NCBI RefSeq assembly: GCF_003075435.1
Contig: NZ_QCZJ01000010.1
Location: forward strand, 144,354 to 208,353
Length of the DNA stretch: 64,000 nucleotides
From: Terrimonas sp.
Lineage (GTDB): Bacteria > Bacteroidota > Bacteroidia > Chitinophagales > Chitinophagaceae
Direction of reading: 5' to 3'
Part shown: piece after piece, positions 50,126 to 59,491 of the stretch
How positions within the stretch are numbered: the first letter of the stretch is position 1
Layout: the number at the start of each line of letters is the position of its first letter
Made by a program: the position numbers and the translations under genes
The notes under the pieces: generated by a model
What the model was told of the DNA's origin: nothing
Databases searched by the model: none
What the model saw: only the letters and a program-made list of their open reading frames with translations

Positions 50126-51370
50126 ATGAAGAAGCGGTTTTTAACAGCAGTACTGTTTTTGATATATAGTATAGGAAACGCCCAGCAGTATAACGGTTTA
50201 AAAGATGGAAAATGGAGGGGTATTTTATCAAGAGTTGATGGCAAAGAAATCGTTATAAACTTTGAAGTGAAGGATAGCCTTCAGAAAAAAACAATGTTTA
50301 TCACCAATGCCTCTGAGCGTTTGGTGGTTGACGATATAACTATTAAAGGTGATTCCGTTATTGTGATACTTCCTTTCTTCGATTCGCGGTTTAACCTTGT
50401 TTTTAACGGGAGTGATAAATTAACAGGCGAATGGATAAAACGGCTGGCAGACAGGAATACGGTTATTCCTTTTACTGCAACGTATAATGAAAATTACAGG
50501 TTTAAAATTACCTCAGCTAATACTGCCGCTAATATTACCGGCCGCTGGGCTGCTACATTTTCTGATAGTGCCGGCACAAGATCATCTTCCAATGTAGGCG
50601 TATTTGAACAAAACGGAAATAAGCTTACTGGCTCATTTTTAACCGTGAGTGGCGACTACCGGTACCTTGAGGGAGTTGTAGATGGTGATTCGCTTAAATT
50701 ATCCGGATTTGACGGAGGCTATGCGCTTTTGTTCACGGCAAAAATAAATGATAATAAAACCATAAGCGGCGGAAGGTTTTATTCCGGCGCCGGGCCGGGC
50801 TGGCAGGCATGGAGCGCTGAAAAAAATAATAATGCAGCTTTGCCTGAAACAGCATCACTGCTTAAACCCGGCGTTGCTCCCAAAGTCAGTTTCACATTTA
50901 AAGATGTAGAGGGAAAGCCTGTTTCTTTTAGTAATAAAAAATTTAAGAATAAAGTTGTTATTCTCCAGGTATCCGGCACCTGGTGCCCCAATTGTATGGA
51001 TGAGACAAGATTTTTAAACGACGTTTACGAAAAGTATAAATCTAAAGGGGTTGAAATTATTGCGCTGCTATACGAAAGGACAGCAGATTTTTCACGTTCG
51101 CAGGCTGCGGCAAAAAACTTTATCAAAAGACTTAATGTAGCGTATCCGGTTTTAATTACCCCTGTAGCGGTTGGCGATCCGCAGAGAGTGGAAAAAACAT
51201 TACCCCAGCTTGAGAAAATACCTGCTTTCCCAACTGCAATTTTTGTTGACCGGAAAGGAGAGATACAAAAAATTCACATAGGTTTTAGCGGGCCTGGTAC
51301 AGGTGAGGCAGATTACAATAAACAGAAGGAAGAATATGTGCACATTATTGAATCTTTACTGAATAAGTAA
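50126..51370 (+). CDS. TlpA-like thioredoxin-fold protein with N-terminal beta domain
   Basis: A 414-residue exported protein (signal peptide MKKRFLTAVLFLIYSIGNAQ). The first about 240 residues are repetitive beta structure (WRGILSRVDGKEIVINFEV, GRWAATFSDSAGTRSSSNVG) that resembles the accessory domain of many Bacteroidota TlpA homologues. The C-terminal thioredoxin domain (about 245-414) has the redox motif W-C-P-N-C in SGTWCPNCMDETRF and the cis-Pro AFPTAIF. It probably reduces disulfides in the periplasm. Single gene. Confidence 0.9.
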   Translation: MKKRFLTAVLFLIYSIGNAQQYNGLKDGKWRGILSRVDGKEIVINFEVKDSLQKKTMFITNASERLVVDDITIKGDSVIVILPFFDSRFNLVFNGSDKLTGEWIKRLADRNTVIPFTATYNENYRFKITSANTAANITGRWAATFSDSAGTRSSSNVGVFEQNGNKLTGSFLTVSGDYRYLEGVVDGDSLKLSGFDGGYALLFTAKINDNKTISGGRFYSGAGPGWQAWSAEKNNNAALPETASLLKPGVAPKVSFTFKDVEGKPVSFSNKKFKNKVVILQVSGTWCPNCMDETRFLNDVYEKYKSKGVEIIALLYERTADFSRSQAAAKNFIKRLNVAYPVLITPVAVGDPQRVEKTLPQLEKIPAFPTAIFVDRKGEIQKIHIGFSGPGTGEADYNKQKEEYVHIIESLLNK

Positions 51371-51375
51371 CAGCA

Positions 51376-52032
51376 TCAGTGTTTACTGCTCAAAAAATAA
51401 ATTGCCGCGCATACTACTGCCGCTATAATGAAGGCAAGCAGGGGATAATATTGCTGCCAAAGATTTTTATAGGTTAACTGTTTTATTTTTTGTTGAATAA
51501 TAAGTATTTCCTCCTGGCTGTTCCCTGCAAGCTTATTCAATGACTTTTGTATAGCAGGAAGGTTTTTGTTAGGAAGCACAGCACATATTTCAAGTATATG
51601 ATCAATGATATTTTTGTTGATGTTATTATCATTGTGAAATACCAACAGCGCAATAGTATTATCAGATAGTATTTTATTCAGCTCCGCCTGCACATACCGC
51701 AGGTTGATCCTGAATGCATCCATCTCCCGTATATCCTGCTGTAGTTTTCTGCATTTCAGTAAAATGCTTTCCGGGCTGGTTTCTTCTGCAACAGCTATAT
51801 TCGCTTTGGGATAATGATCCCGCCAGACGCGGTTGTATATCATTCTTTTTTCCGCGTCGCCCAGTATTTCATATGCCTCCTGTATTTCCCTGAAACGGAT
51901 TGCAGCAAATTCGTTTTCCGCATTTTTATCCGGATGATAGAGCAGCGCTAGTTTTCTGAAATTTTTTTTAATATCGTCCTGCGTAGCATTTGGCGCAACT
52001 CCCAGAACGGCATAGTAATTTTTAAATGACAT
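51376..52032 (-). CDS. J-domain protein with C-terminal membrane helix
   Basis: A 218-residue protein. The first 70 residues are a J domain with the essential H-P-D motif in [13 protein letters not shown], so it can stimulate an Hsp70 (DnaK). A helical region follows (about 85-190) and a single membrane helix (about 195-214, [19 protein letters not shown]) anchors the C-terminus. It lacks the Gly/Phe-rich and Zn-finger parts of DnaJ, so it is a specialised membrane cochaperone. The stop lies 5 bases from the convergent thioredoxin gene. Confidence 0.9.
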   Translation of the reverse strand: MSFKNYYAVLGVAPNATQDDIKKNFRKLALLYHPDKNAENEFAAIRFREIQEAYEILGDAEKRMIYNRVWRDHYPKANIAVAEETSPESILLKCRKLQQDIREMDAFRINLRYVQAELNKILSDNTIALLVFHNDNNINKNIIDHILEICAVLPNKNLPAIQKSLNKLAGNSQEEILIIQQKIKQLTYKNLWQQYYPLLAFIIAAVVCAAIYFLSSKH

Positions 52033-52147
52033 ATAAGAGCAGCGAATTTCCTAAAAAATATGTTGCAACGCAGCAGAATATTACAGGAAATCATTGTTTA
52101 TATAAATTTAAAATTGTTTAGAATTTGTAAACTATTATTTTTAGGGT

Positions 52148-53494
52148 ATGAATAATTCATTTCACAGAACTGAAGGTGATATCAATCTTTCGGATGCAAG
52201 AAAGGAATGGTATGCAACTATTGCAGACGGTCAAACCACACAATATCTTGATGAGGATGCAAAATATTTTCTGCACCAATCCATGTCCACTCCCTGCCTT
52301 GATGTTTTGGCATCATGCGAGGATATATACATCACGGATCTGTCAGGCAAAAAATACATGGATTTTCATGGCAATAATGTGCACCAGGTGGGATACAGGA
52401 ATGCCTATGTGATGGAAAAAGTTAAGGCACAAATGGATGTTTTGCCGTTCAGCCCGCGCCGTTATACCAATATACCTGCTATTGAGCTGGCTCAAAAACT
52501 GGCGTCTTTATTTCCCGGAGATCTTAACAGGGTATTGTTTGCTCCGGGCGGTACTTCTGCTGTAGGTATGGCGCTGAAATTAGCACGCATTGTTACAGGC
52601 AAACATAAAGTCATTTCTTTATGGGATTCTTTTCACGGTGCCTCTATAGATGCAATAGCAGCAGGAGGTGAACAGGTTTTCAGAAAAGGTATGGGACCTT
52701 TGTTACCGGGCGTTGAGCGTATTCCGCCACCAACCACTTACAGGGGCATTTTTGGAGATGATGGCAATGATATCAAATACGCAGAGTACCTTGAATATGT
52801 TATAGAAAAAGAAGGTGATATAGGCGCGTTTATTGCAGAAACCATACGCAACACGGATGTGCAGATACCATCAAAAGCATACTGGAAAAAAGTGGAGGAG
52901 ATATGCAGAAAGCACAATGTGCTGATGATACTGGATGAAATACCAATAGCGTTTGGGCGCACGGGTAAAATGTTCGCGTTTGAGCATTACGATATACAGC
53001 CTGATATTGTTTGTCTCGGCAAAGGATTGGGTGCCGGCATTATGCCTATAGCGGCTATGGTTGCCCGTGATGTTTTTAATGTAGCTGCTGATGTTTCTTT
53101 AGGGCATTATACGCATGAAAAGAGCCCGCTGGGAAGTGTAGCGGCAAAAGCCATGCTGGATTTTATTGAGCAGCATAATATATTGCAAAAAGTAAATGAT
53201 GATGCTGCCTTTATGAAAACGGCACTTGAGCAACTTAAAAGCAAATACCCGGTTATAGGTGATATTCGCGGTATTGGGCTTTTATGGGGAATAGAACTGG
53301 TAAAAGACAGGAATACAAAAGAAAAAGCAATAGAAGCAGCGGAATTTGTATTGTATGAATGTTTGAAAAATGGTTTGAGCTATAAAATTTCCCAGGGTAA
53401 TGTTTTACAACTTTCTCCCCCGTTAATAATTACCCGCAAACAATTAAACGAAGCATTAAATATTGTTGAAGCAGCTTTGGCTAAATTAGGCTGA
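52148..53494 (+). CDS. Class III aminotransferase-fold enzyme, possibly hydroxy-aminoethylphosphonate lyase
   Basis: A 448-residue PLP enzyme. The PLP Lys is in CLGKGLGAGIMP, with GTSAVGMALKLAR and LILDEIPIAFGRTGK supplying phosphate and pyridine contacts. The N-terminus (KYFLHQSMSTPCLDVLASCE, DFHGNNVHQVGYRN) resembles, as I remember it, the (R)-1-hydroxy-2-aminoethylphosphonate ammonia-lyase (PbfA) group rather than GABA or ornithine aminotransferases. No phosphonate transport or phosphonatase gene is nearby, so the specific assignment is tentative; the fold assignment is firm. Confidence 0.75.
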   Translation: MNNSFHRTEGDINLSDARKEWYATIADGQTTQYLDEDAKYFLHQSMSTPCLDVLASCEDIYITDLSGKKYMDFHGNNVHQVGYRNAYVMEKVKAQMDVLPFSPRRYTNIPAIELAQKLASLFPGDLNRVLFAPGGTSAVGMALKLARIVTGKHKVISLWDSFHGASIDAIAAGGEQVFRKGMGPLLPGVERIPPPTTYRGIFGDDGNDIKYAEYLEYVIEKEGDIGAFIAETIRNTDVQIPSKAYWKKVEEICRKHNVLMILDEIPIAFGRTGKMFAFEHYDIQPDIVCLGKGLGAGIMPIAAMVARDVFNVAADVSLGHYTHEKSPLGSVAAKAMLDFIEQHNILQKVNDDAAFMKTALEQLKSKYPVIGDIRGIGLLWGIELVKDRNTKEKAIEAAEFVLYECLKNGLSYKISQGNVLQLSPPLIITRKQLNEALNIVEAALAKLG

Positions 53495-53588
53495 AAACGT
53501 TGATCTCATTGTATGGATTTTTAGCCAGGGATTGATATATTTCCTGCCACGAATTCCAGTGTTTGCAATGGCGGGACAGGATTTGCTA

Positions 53589-53660
53589 CACAAAGAGCCA
53601 CAAAGCATACACAAAGTTACACAGAGCGTTTTATTATTCTTTATGGCTCTTTGTGTATGC
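53589..53660. repeat. CACAAAG repeat with perfect 12-bp inverted arms
   Basis: The gap 53495-53897 (403 bases) contains no gene. Its main feature is a run of CACAAAGnnn units (53589-53627; period about 10-11 bases) followed by an inverted counterpart: GCATACACAAAG (53605-53616) and CTTTGTGTATGC (53649-53660) are perfect reverse complements. The same unit type occurs at 1043 and 36732. Confidence 0.6.
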
Positions 53661-53897
53661 TTCGCGTACCTCTGTGAAATAACCAGACTGTTACACTGCA
53701 ATTATTCGTGATAATTAGTGTGATTCGTAGCTAAAGGTGTACGCAATCATTATATCAAAAAATCCTTGCAATCGTTTTTAAACAACTTCTAAGGAAAACT
53801 ATAAATTATTCAACTTAAAAACGAAATCCCTGGTTTTTTGGCTCATAAAGTTTTCGTTACTTCGTTAATAGTCTAATAAATTGATCTGCACTTTGTC

Positions 53898-54815
53898 ATG
53901 CTTCGGATTTCTTATAAACCAATTTTAGCAGGAGTATTGTGTTGCCTTTGCTCAATAGCCAACAGCCAGCATTTTCTTCCACCTTCTGATACCTACCGGC
54001 CAGACAGGCTGAAAAAAGTGGTGATAACCGAAGCTGTTATAACAACCGCCTTAAGTGCAGGGCTCTATTTTTTATGGTATAAAAAATTTCCCCGCAGCAA
54101 ATTTCATTTCTTTAATGATGCCAGGGAATGGTTGCAAATGGATAAGATAGGGCATGCCACAACAGCTTATAATGCCGGCGTATTGCAATATGATATGATG
54201 CGCTGGTGCGGCGTACAAAAAAACGATGCTATTATTATTGGTTCTGCAACGGCGCTCGGCGGACTAACTATTATAGAAATACTCGATGGGTTTTCAACAC
54301 ACTGGGGTTTTTCAAAAGCTGATATGCTTGCCAACCTGGTAGGCACGGCTATTTTTGCATCGCAGCAGCGATGGTGGGATCAGCAAAGAATCAGCATGAA
54401 ATTCTCAGCACATCTCTCACCCTACGCGCAATATTATCCTGCTGAACTTGGCAACAACTTTACGTCGCGTTTATTAAAAGATTATAACGGTCAGAGTTAC
54501 TGGCTGTCATTCAACATTAAATCTTTTCTTCCGGTAACATCAAAATTCCCGGCATGGCCGGCTATTGCAATCGGTTATGGTGCAGATGGTATGATTGGAG
54601 GTCATCAAAATCCGGCTACAATAAAAGATAAAGCCATTCCACATTTTGAACGTACACGGAGATATATGCTGTCTGCAGATGCGGATCTTTTCAGGGTGCG
54701 ATCCATTGCTCCTGTTGATGCGGCCACCTATATACTTAAACCATTCAAATTTCCATCTCCCACCTTTGAAATCAACTCAAAAGGGAAATTCAAAGCATAC
54801 CCGCTGTATTATTAA
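53898..54815 (+). CDS. DUF2279-family exported protein
   Basis: A 305-residue protein with a signal peptide (about 1-23). It matches DUF2279 by the core DKIGHATTAYNAGVLQYDMM, IIGSATALGGLTIIEILDGF and ADMLANLVGTAIFASQQ, with repeated hydrophobic segments that probably sit in or near the outer membrane. The C-terminus contains FRVRSIAPVDAATYILKPFKFP. The family is common in Bacteroidota and its function is unknown. Confidence 0.87.
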   Translation: MLRISYKPILAGVLCCLCSIANSQHFLPPSDTYRPDRLKKVVITEAVITTALSAGLYFLWYKKFPRSKFHFFNDAREWLQMDKIGHATTAYNAGVLQYDMMRWCGVQKNDAIIIGSATALGGLTIIEILDGFSTHWGFSKADMLANLVGTAIFASQQRWWDQQRISMKFSAHLSPYAQYYPAELGNNFTSRLLKDYNGQSYWLSFNIKSFLPVTSKFPAWPAIAIGYGADGMIGGHQNPATIKDKAIPHFERTRRYMLSADADLFRVRSIAPVDAATYILKPFKFPSPTFEINSKGKFKAYPLYY

Positions 54816-54870
54816 TGTCTTCCATAACATATTTACAACAGTATGTACAATTTCTTATGTACAAGAAAGA

Positions 54871-56649
54871 TTAATCCTGTTCCTGCACTCTTTTCCTTTT
54901 TCTTTTCTTAGATGGCTCATAAATCTTTTTCCCTTTTGTTACAAGATCAAAAAACTCTGTTTCAAGCGGGTTATTAATATCCATTGCATTTTTGGTGAGC
55001 AGCAACACATCATCCCAGGACGCATTTTTTAAATATGGCGAGCTGTGTAATAAACCGCCAAACATACAAACGCCTGTAGCAAAACGAAGATGGTTATCAA
55101 GGCTATCCAGCACTTTGTAATTATCTACACATTGATATTCCAGTTTTGCAGATTGTTTTATTCCGGGCTTGCAATAATTGATGGTAACGGTAGACAGCAC
55201 ATCATTTGATGACAGGTGTATACCCGGGTGAGCGGAAATTTCAAATACAGCCATTACAGAATGCCCTGAACCAATTTCCCCGCCTTCCAGTATGCTGGTA
55301 GTGTCTGATAAAGCGCTTCTTTTATTATCAAACCCAATCAGGCGGTACGCTTTAATATAATCTTTATTAAATCTCACCTGCATCGATACATTGTCTGCTA
55401 CTGCATATAATGTTTGGGTAAGTTCTTTCACCAATACTTTTTCTCCTTCTCTTTCATCATCCAGGTAGGCAAAATTGCCATTGCCCTTCTTAGCAAGGAT
55501 CTCGATTTTAGAATCTTTATAATTACCCATCCCAACGCCAAGACAGGTAAGATAGATGCCGCCCTGCTTCATTTGTGTGATTAATGCTTCCAGCTCCTTT
55601 TCTCCTGTTTCGCCAACGTTAAAGTCGCCATCTGTAGCCAGTATTACCCGGTTGTTTCCCTCTTTTATAAAACTATTATGTGCAAGCCGGTAAGCCTGTC
55701 GTATACCCGCTTCTCCTGGCGTAAAACCACCTGCATTCAGGTTCTCAATCGCCTCTAGTATTTTTTCTTTATTTCCACCGCTTGTTGGCGGAAGCATAAT
55801 GCCTGTAACCCCGCCATATACCACAATAGAAACAGTATCTATGGTACGAAGATTCTCTACCAGTTTTCTGAAGGATGATTTTAAGAGCGGCAGCCGGTTG
55901 GGCATATCCATAGAACCGGATACATCTATCAAAAAAACCAGGTTGCTTGGCGGCACATTATCAAGGTTAAGCTTTTTAGAAACTGCCTGTATAAACAATA
56001 ACTGATTTTCTTTATTCCAGGGGCATGAAGTTACCTGCGAACGGATAGCGAAAATGCTGTCTTTTTCAGGCTCATTATAATTAAAATTGAAATAGTTGAG
56101 CATTTCCTCAATACGAACCGCATCTTCAGGCACTGTACTGTTCATATTGATAAACCTGCGGATATTACTGTATGATGCCCTGTTTACATTCAGCGTTAAA
56201 CCGGTTACCGGGTTATGATCTGTTTTTACAAAACCATTTTCAATCAGCGGGCTGTAAGTTTCATCGGCCACAAACATTTTTCGGCTTGTGAGCCCGGCAA
56301 GGTTTTCAGTAAAGGAAACAAGGTATTGTTTTTGCACGCTTGCCGTATAAGGCAGCATTTTCATTACTATCTTTTGGTATTCTGTAGTGTTAACCCGCAC
56401 TGAAAGCGGCTCATAACCTTCAATTGAAAGATCAAGGCTATCACTTTTTAGCGCTGTAGTTATACCAAAAGCACCGCCCACACCACTGGAGTGTATCGAC
56501 CTGGTTGAATGCATAATAATTCTCACGTTCTGCAACGGATTATTCTTTTCATCCATTATCTCACCACGGAGATAATATTGAGCTGATACCGATGTAAAAA
56601 CGAAAAGCCAACTAAGGAGTAAAGCAATTTGTTTTAGTTGCGGTTGCAT
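54871..56649 (-). CDS. VWA-domain protein (YfbK-like) with carboxypeptidase-regulatory-like domain
   Basis: Start placed at 56649 (MQPQLKQIALLLSWLFVFTSVSA), giving a signal peptide; an ATG at 56682 would add 11 residues. The 592-residue protein begins with a carboxypeptidase-regulatory-like domain (YLRGEIMDEKNNPLQNVRII), then the YfbK-type N-terminal segment (TGLTLNVNRASYSNIRRFIN) and a von Willebrand A domain with the MIDAS motif D-V-S-G-S (NLVFLIDVSGSM). The C-terminal part (DUF3520-like) ends in a strongly basic tail (KKRKRKRVQEQD). Binds divalent cations and protein partners in the periplasm; the role is not known. Confidence 0.9.
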   Translation of the reverse strand: MQPQLKQIALLLSWLFVFTSVSAQYYLRGEIMDEKNNPLQNVRIIMHSTRSIHSSGVGGAFGITTALKSDSLDLSIEGYEPLSVRVNTTEYQKIVMKMLPYTASVQKQYLVSFTENLAGLTSRKMFVADETYSPLIENGFVKTDHNPVTGLTLNVNRASYSNIRRFINMNSTVPEDAVRIEEMLNYFNFNYNEPEKDSIFAIRSQVTSCPWNKENQLLFIQAVSKKLNLDNVPPSNLVFLIDVSGSMDMPNRLPLLKSSFRKLVENLRTIDTVSIVVYGGVTGIMLPPTSGGNKEKILEAIENLNAGGFTPGEAGIRQAYRLAHNSFIKEGNNRVILATDGDFNVGETGEKELEALITQMKQGGIYLTCLGVGMGNYKDSKIEILAKKGNGNFAYLDDEREGEKVLVKELTQTLYAVADNVSMQVRFNKDYIKAYRLIGFDNKRSALSDTTSILEGGEIGSGHSVMAVFEISAHPGIHLSSNDVLSTVTINYCKPGIKQSAKLEYQCVDNYKVLDSLDNHLRFATGVCMFGGLLHSSPYLKNASWDDVLLLTKNAMDINNPLETEFFDLVTKGKKIYEPSKKRKRKRVQEQD

Positions 56650-56682
56650 GTAATAAAAAACATTTAGTACTTCTAACGACAA

Positions 56683-57013
56683 TTGAGCACAATATATTAT
56701 TTAACAGCGGATTATAACCAGGCACATTCTGCTTGGAATTCGATTTTAAGTTGAATTATACAGTTTTCCTTGGTGCTGGTAATAAAATACAAACACCCTT
56801 CTCATTTTTCGATCCCGCCCTCATAAAGATCGAACTAAAGGTATCTTGCGGCGGGAGAGAAATCTGTTAGGCAGTAGTACCAAAGCCCGGCAGATTTACC
56901 TTCGGTGAGAATAGTTCTCCCTCGCGTAAGAACGATTTAACTACAATCTCCGTATTGCTCGGTCTAAAGGACGATACAGAAATCGTTTTTTTCTAAAAGC
57001 GAAATTCCTGAAT
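56683..57013. other. Structured intergenic region, candidate dispersed repeat or small RNA
   Basis: A 331-base gap with several inverted repeats: TCCCGCC (56813-56819) with GGCGGGA (56850-56856) enclosing AAGAT/ATCTT (56826-56846); GAGAA/TTCTC (56907-56919); and AACGATTT (56931-56938) with AAATCGTT (56980-56987), followed by a T run. The composition is richer in G and C than its surroundings. No open reading frame. It could be a non-coding RNA or a REP-like element, possibly ending at the 56980 stem. Confidence 0.45.
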
Positions 57014-57550
57014 CTATTCAACCAACTGGTAAATTTCTTTAATATTTCTTCCCAAACCATCATAATCAAGTCCGTAGCCCACTACAAACTTATCCGGTAT
57101 GGAAAAACCGCAGTAATCAACGGTTACAGGAAATTCGGTGGCTGCAGGCTTATGCAGCAAGGCGCAGATTTTCAGAGAGGCGGGATGCTGGTTGCGCAAC
57201 TGAGGTAAAAAAGTATGCATGGTTTTGCCGGTATCTATAATATCTTCCAGTATTATAATATCACGGTCAATCAAATCAATATCCAGTCCAATGGATGTTA
57301 TTACCTGTCCTGATGATTTTGTGCCTTTATAAGAAGCAAGCTTTATAAAACAAATTTCTGCAGGAATATTCAATGCTTTGAACATATCCGAGGCAAACAT
57401 AAAAGAGCCATTCAGTATCGCGATGAACAATGGCGTTTTTCCCGCATAGTCTTTTTCGATAGCCAGCGCCAGTTCTTTTATTTTTTCCGTTATCTCTTCT
57501 GCAGAAATATAGGGTTTAAATGTTTTATCATGTACCTGTATCAAAGCCAT
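57014..57550 (-). CDS. hpt: Hypoxanthine phosphoribosyltransferase
   Basis: A 178-residue type I phosphoribosyltransferase. The PRPP-binding loop is IIILEDIIDTGKTMHTF, the first flexible segment FIKLASYKGTKSSGQV and the C-terminal DYCGFSIPDKFVVGYGLDYDG. It salvages hypoxanthine (and guanine) to the nucleotide. It starts 3 bases downstream of the glucosaminidase stop, so the two genes are probably co-transcribed. Confidence 0.95.
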   Translation of the reverse strand: MALIQVHDKTFKPYISAEEITEKIKELALAIEKDYAGKTPLFIAILNGSFMFASDMFKALNIPAEICFIKLASYKGTKSSGQVITSIGLDIDLIDRDIIILEDIIDTGKTMHTFLPQLRNQHPASLKICALLHKPAATEFPVTVDYCGFSIPDKFVVGYGLDYDGLGRNIKEIYQLVE

Positions 57551-57553
57551 GCG

Positions 57554-58801
57554 CTAATTTTTATAAATAAGCAACTCCTGCCCAACTTTAAGATCATTGG
57601 TTTGTAAACTATTCCAGGTTTTAAGCTGATCTATTGCAACCGCGTATTTTTTTGCTATACTGTATAATGTTTCCTTATTTGTTACAATATGCTTTGTGGT
57701 GTTAACCATAGTTGTCAATTGCGCGTCAGCAGCATTAAATGCTGATTGCAATAAAACTTTTTCGCCATTTTCGAAAGCCTGCTTTGCAGCAGTTTTCTGC
57801 AAATAGATTTTCTGCCCTTCCTGTGGCACATCGTCTGCATTAAGCTGGTTATAATCAAGCAGGTTATCCAGGCGAATACCTTCTGATTGTGATATGTCGT
57901 ATAAATCTTCACCGGGTTGCACAATATGAAAATCTGCAGCACCCTGTTTTCTTTTTCTTTGTAAAAAAATCAGCTGATCATAATCCAGCACATCATCTCC
58001 TTCTTCAAATTCATTAAAATCCAACAGGTGCTTATACTTAACATTATACTGATCTGCGATTGCCAGTAATGATGAGCCGGAAGGAGCTAATATTACTTTT
58101 GTTTCATTAATACGAAATTCCCCCTGCGGATAAACAGCCTTCAGCGGTTTAACATCCTTTACGGTGTGGTAAACGGCAGGCTTTGTATAATTTTTATTTG
58201 AGGCACTGTTAACTGCTATAACCCGGGGAGTAATAACCGGGGTATTCATTGCATATATTGCATCCTCATCCTGTATACTTTTTTTGCCCAAAGCAATCAG
58301 GGTATATAAATTAAGATTGTAATCTTCAATATATTTTATAACCTGCTGTGTATACCTCGGGTTGGTAGCATAACCTGCTTTTTTTAACCCCTTGGCCCAG
58401 CCTGCATAATCTTCCGGATCAAGATTAAACAGGAAAGCATACCTGGAGCTGTTTCTTAAAAAATCAGAATGATCTTTATAAGAATCTTCCGCGCTGGAAT
58501 ATGCTCTGAAACATTCTCCTCTTTCATCATCATCATGGTATACTTTTTCACCCGACCAGGCAGTTTTGCATTTAATACCAAAATGATTATTGGAACGCTG
58601 TACGAGGTCGCTCATGCCGGCCTGCGTTTCAAGTATGCCCTGTGCCAGTTTAATAGCAGCAGGCACGCCTGTACGCTGCATCTCCTTAATGGCAATAAAC
58701 TTGTAAGTATTAATATACTGAATAATGGTAGCATTCTGTGCCGAAGCGGTATGCATCAGCACTATACAGGCGGCAACAATAAAAATCACATTTTTTCTCA
58801 T
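57554..58801 (-). CDS. Glucosaminidase with three LysM repeats
   Basis: A 415-residue exported enzyme (signal peptide about 1-21). Residues about 30-165 are a mannosyl-glycoprotein endo-beta-N-acetylglucosaminidase-like (GH73-type) domain: AIKLAQGILETQAGMSDL with the catalytic Glu, NNHFGIKCKTAWSG, GWAKGLKKAGYATNPRY. Three LysM domains follow (about 235-282, 292-338 and 369-414; for example IVTNKETLYSIAKKYAVAID), which bind peptidoglycan. It cleaves glycan strands in the cell wall during growth or division. In the middle of a minus-strand gene group with hpt and the O-methyltransferase. Confidence 0.93.
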   Translation of the reverse strand: MRKNVIFIVAACIVLMHTASAQNATIIQYINTYKFIAIKEMQRTGVPAAIKLAQGILETQAGMSDLVQRSNNHFGIKCKTAWSGEKVYHDDDERGECFRAYSSAEDSYKDHSDFLRNSSRYAFLFNLDPEDYAGWAKGLKKAGYATNPRYTQQVIKYIEDYNLNLYTLIALGKKSIQDEDAIYAMNTPVITPRVIAVNSASNKNYTKPAVYHTVKDVKPLKAVYPQGEFRINETKVILAPSGSSLLAIADQYNVKYKHLLDFNEFEEGDDVLDYDQLIFLQRKRKQGAADFHIVQPGEDLYDISQSEGIRLDNLLDYNQLNADDVPQEGQKIYLQKTAAKQAFENGEKVLLQSAFNAADAQLTTMVNTTKHIVTNKETLYSIAKKYAVAIDQLKTWNSLQTNDLKVGQELLIYKN

Positions 58802-58813
58802 CGGATATCTGCG

Positions 58814-59452
58814 CTATTTTTTTCTTACCAGGAGTAGCCCGTCGCGAACTGTAAGCAATACAGATACTACTCTTTCATCTTGTTTTATATATTCATTAAA
58901 AGCATGCACGGCTTTCGCATTCTTACCTTTTTTTTCCTCTTCAAGCACCTCTCCATGAAACAATACATTATCGGCTATAATATACCCTCCGCTCTTTACT
59001 TTTGGCAGCACTATATTAAAATAATCAATATAACTCACTTTATCTGCATCTATAAACACTATATCCCATGCTTCATGTAATGCCGGGATAATTTCGTGTG
59101 CATTACCAACCCGCAAGATAATCCTGTCTTTTACAATACTTTTGTTAAAAAAGAACTGTGCTGTTTCCGCATCTTCCACTCTTATTTCAATGGTATACAA
59201 CAAACCATCTTCAGTTAATCCTTTGGCTAAGCATAAGGCACTGTACCCGGTAAATGTGCCAATTTCCAGTATGCGCCGAGGCTGTATCATCCTGCTCAGC
59301 ATTTCCAGTAGCTTGCCCTGCACTGCGCCACTCAGCATATGCGCTTTGGGATGTTTTTCATTGGTAAAATCCGCCACTTCTTTCAACAATGTATCATCGT
59401 TTGTAGTGTATCGGGCGGCATAAGCCTCTGCCAGCGGGTGTAAAAATTCCAA
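58814..59452 (-). CDS. SAM-dependent O-methyltransferase
   Basis: A 212-residue class I methyltransferase of the caffeoyl-CoA/catechol O-methyltransferase group: the SAM motif LEIGTFTGYSALCLAKGL, the metal-binding D in DIVFIDADKVSYIDYFN, and GGYIIADNVLFHGEV. The family is metal dependent and methylates a hydroxyl on small aromatic or other substrates; the natural acceptor is unknown. Its stop is 12 bases upstream of the glucosaminidase start. Confidence 0.92.
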   Translation of the reverse strand: MEFLHPLAEAYAARYTTNDDTLLKEVADFTNEKHPKAHMLSGAVQGKLLEMLSRMIQPRRILEIGTFTGYSALCLAKGLTEDGLLYTIEIRVEDAETAQFFFNKSIVKDRIILRVGNAHEIIPALHEAWDIVFIDADKVSYIDYFNIVLPKVKSGGYIIADNVLFHGEVLEEEKKGKNAKAVHAFNEYIKQDERVVSVLLTVRDGLLLVRKK

Positions 59453-59491
59453 TGCTCAATTTTATGCAAAGGTAATACAAGAAAAAAGCAA

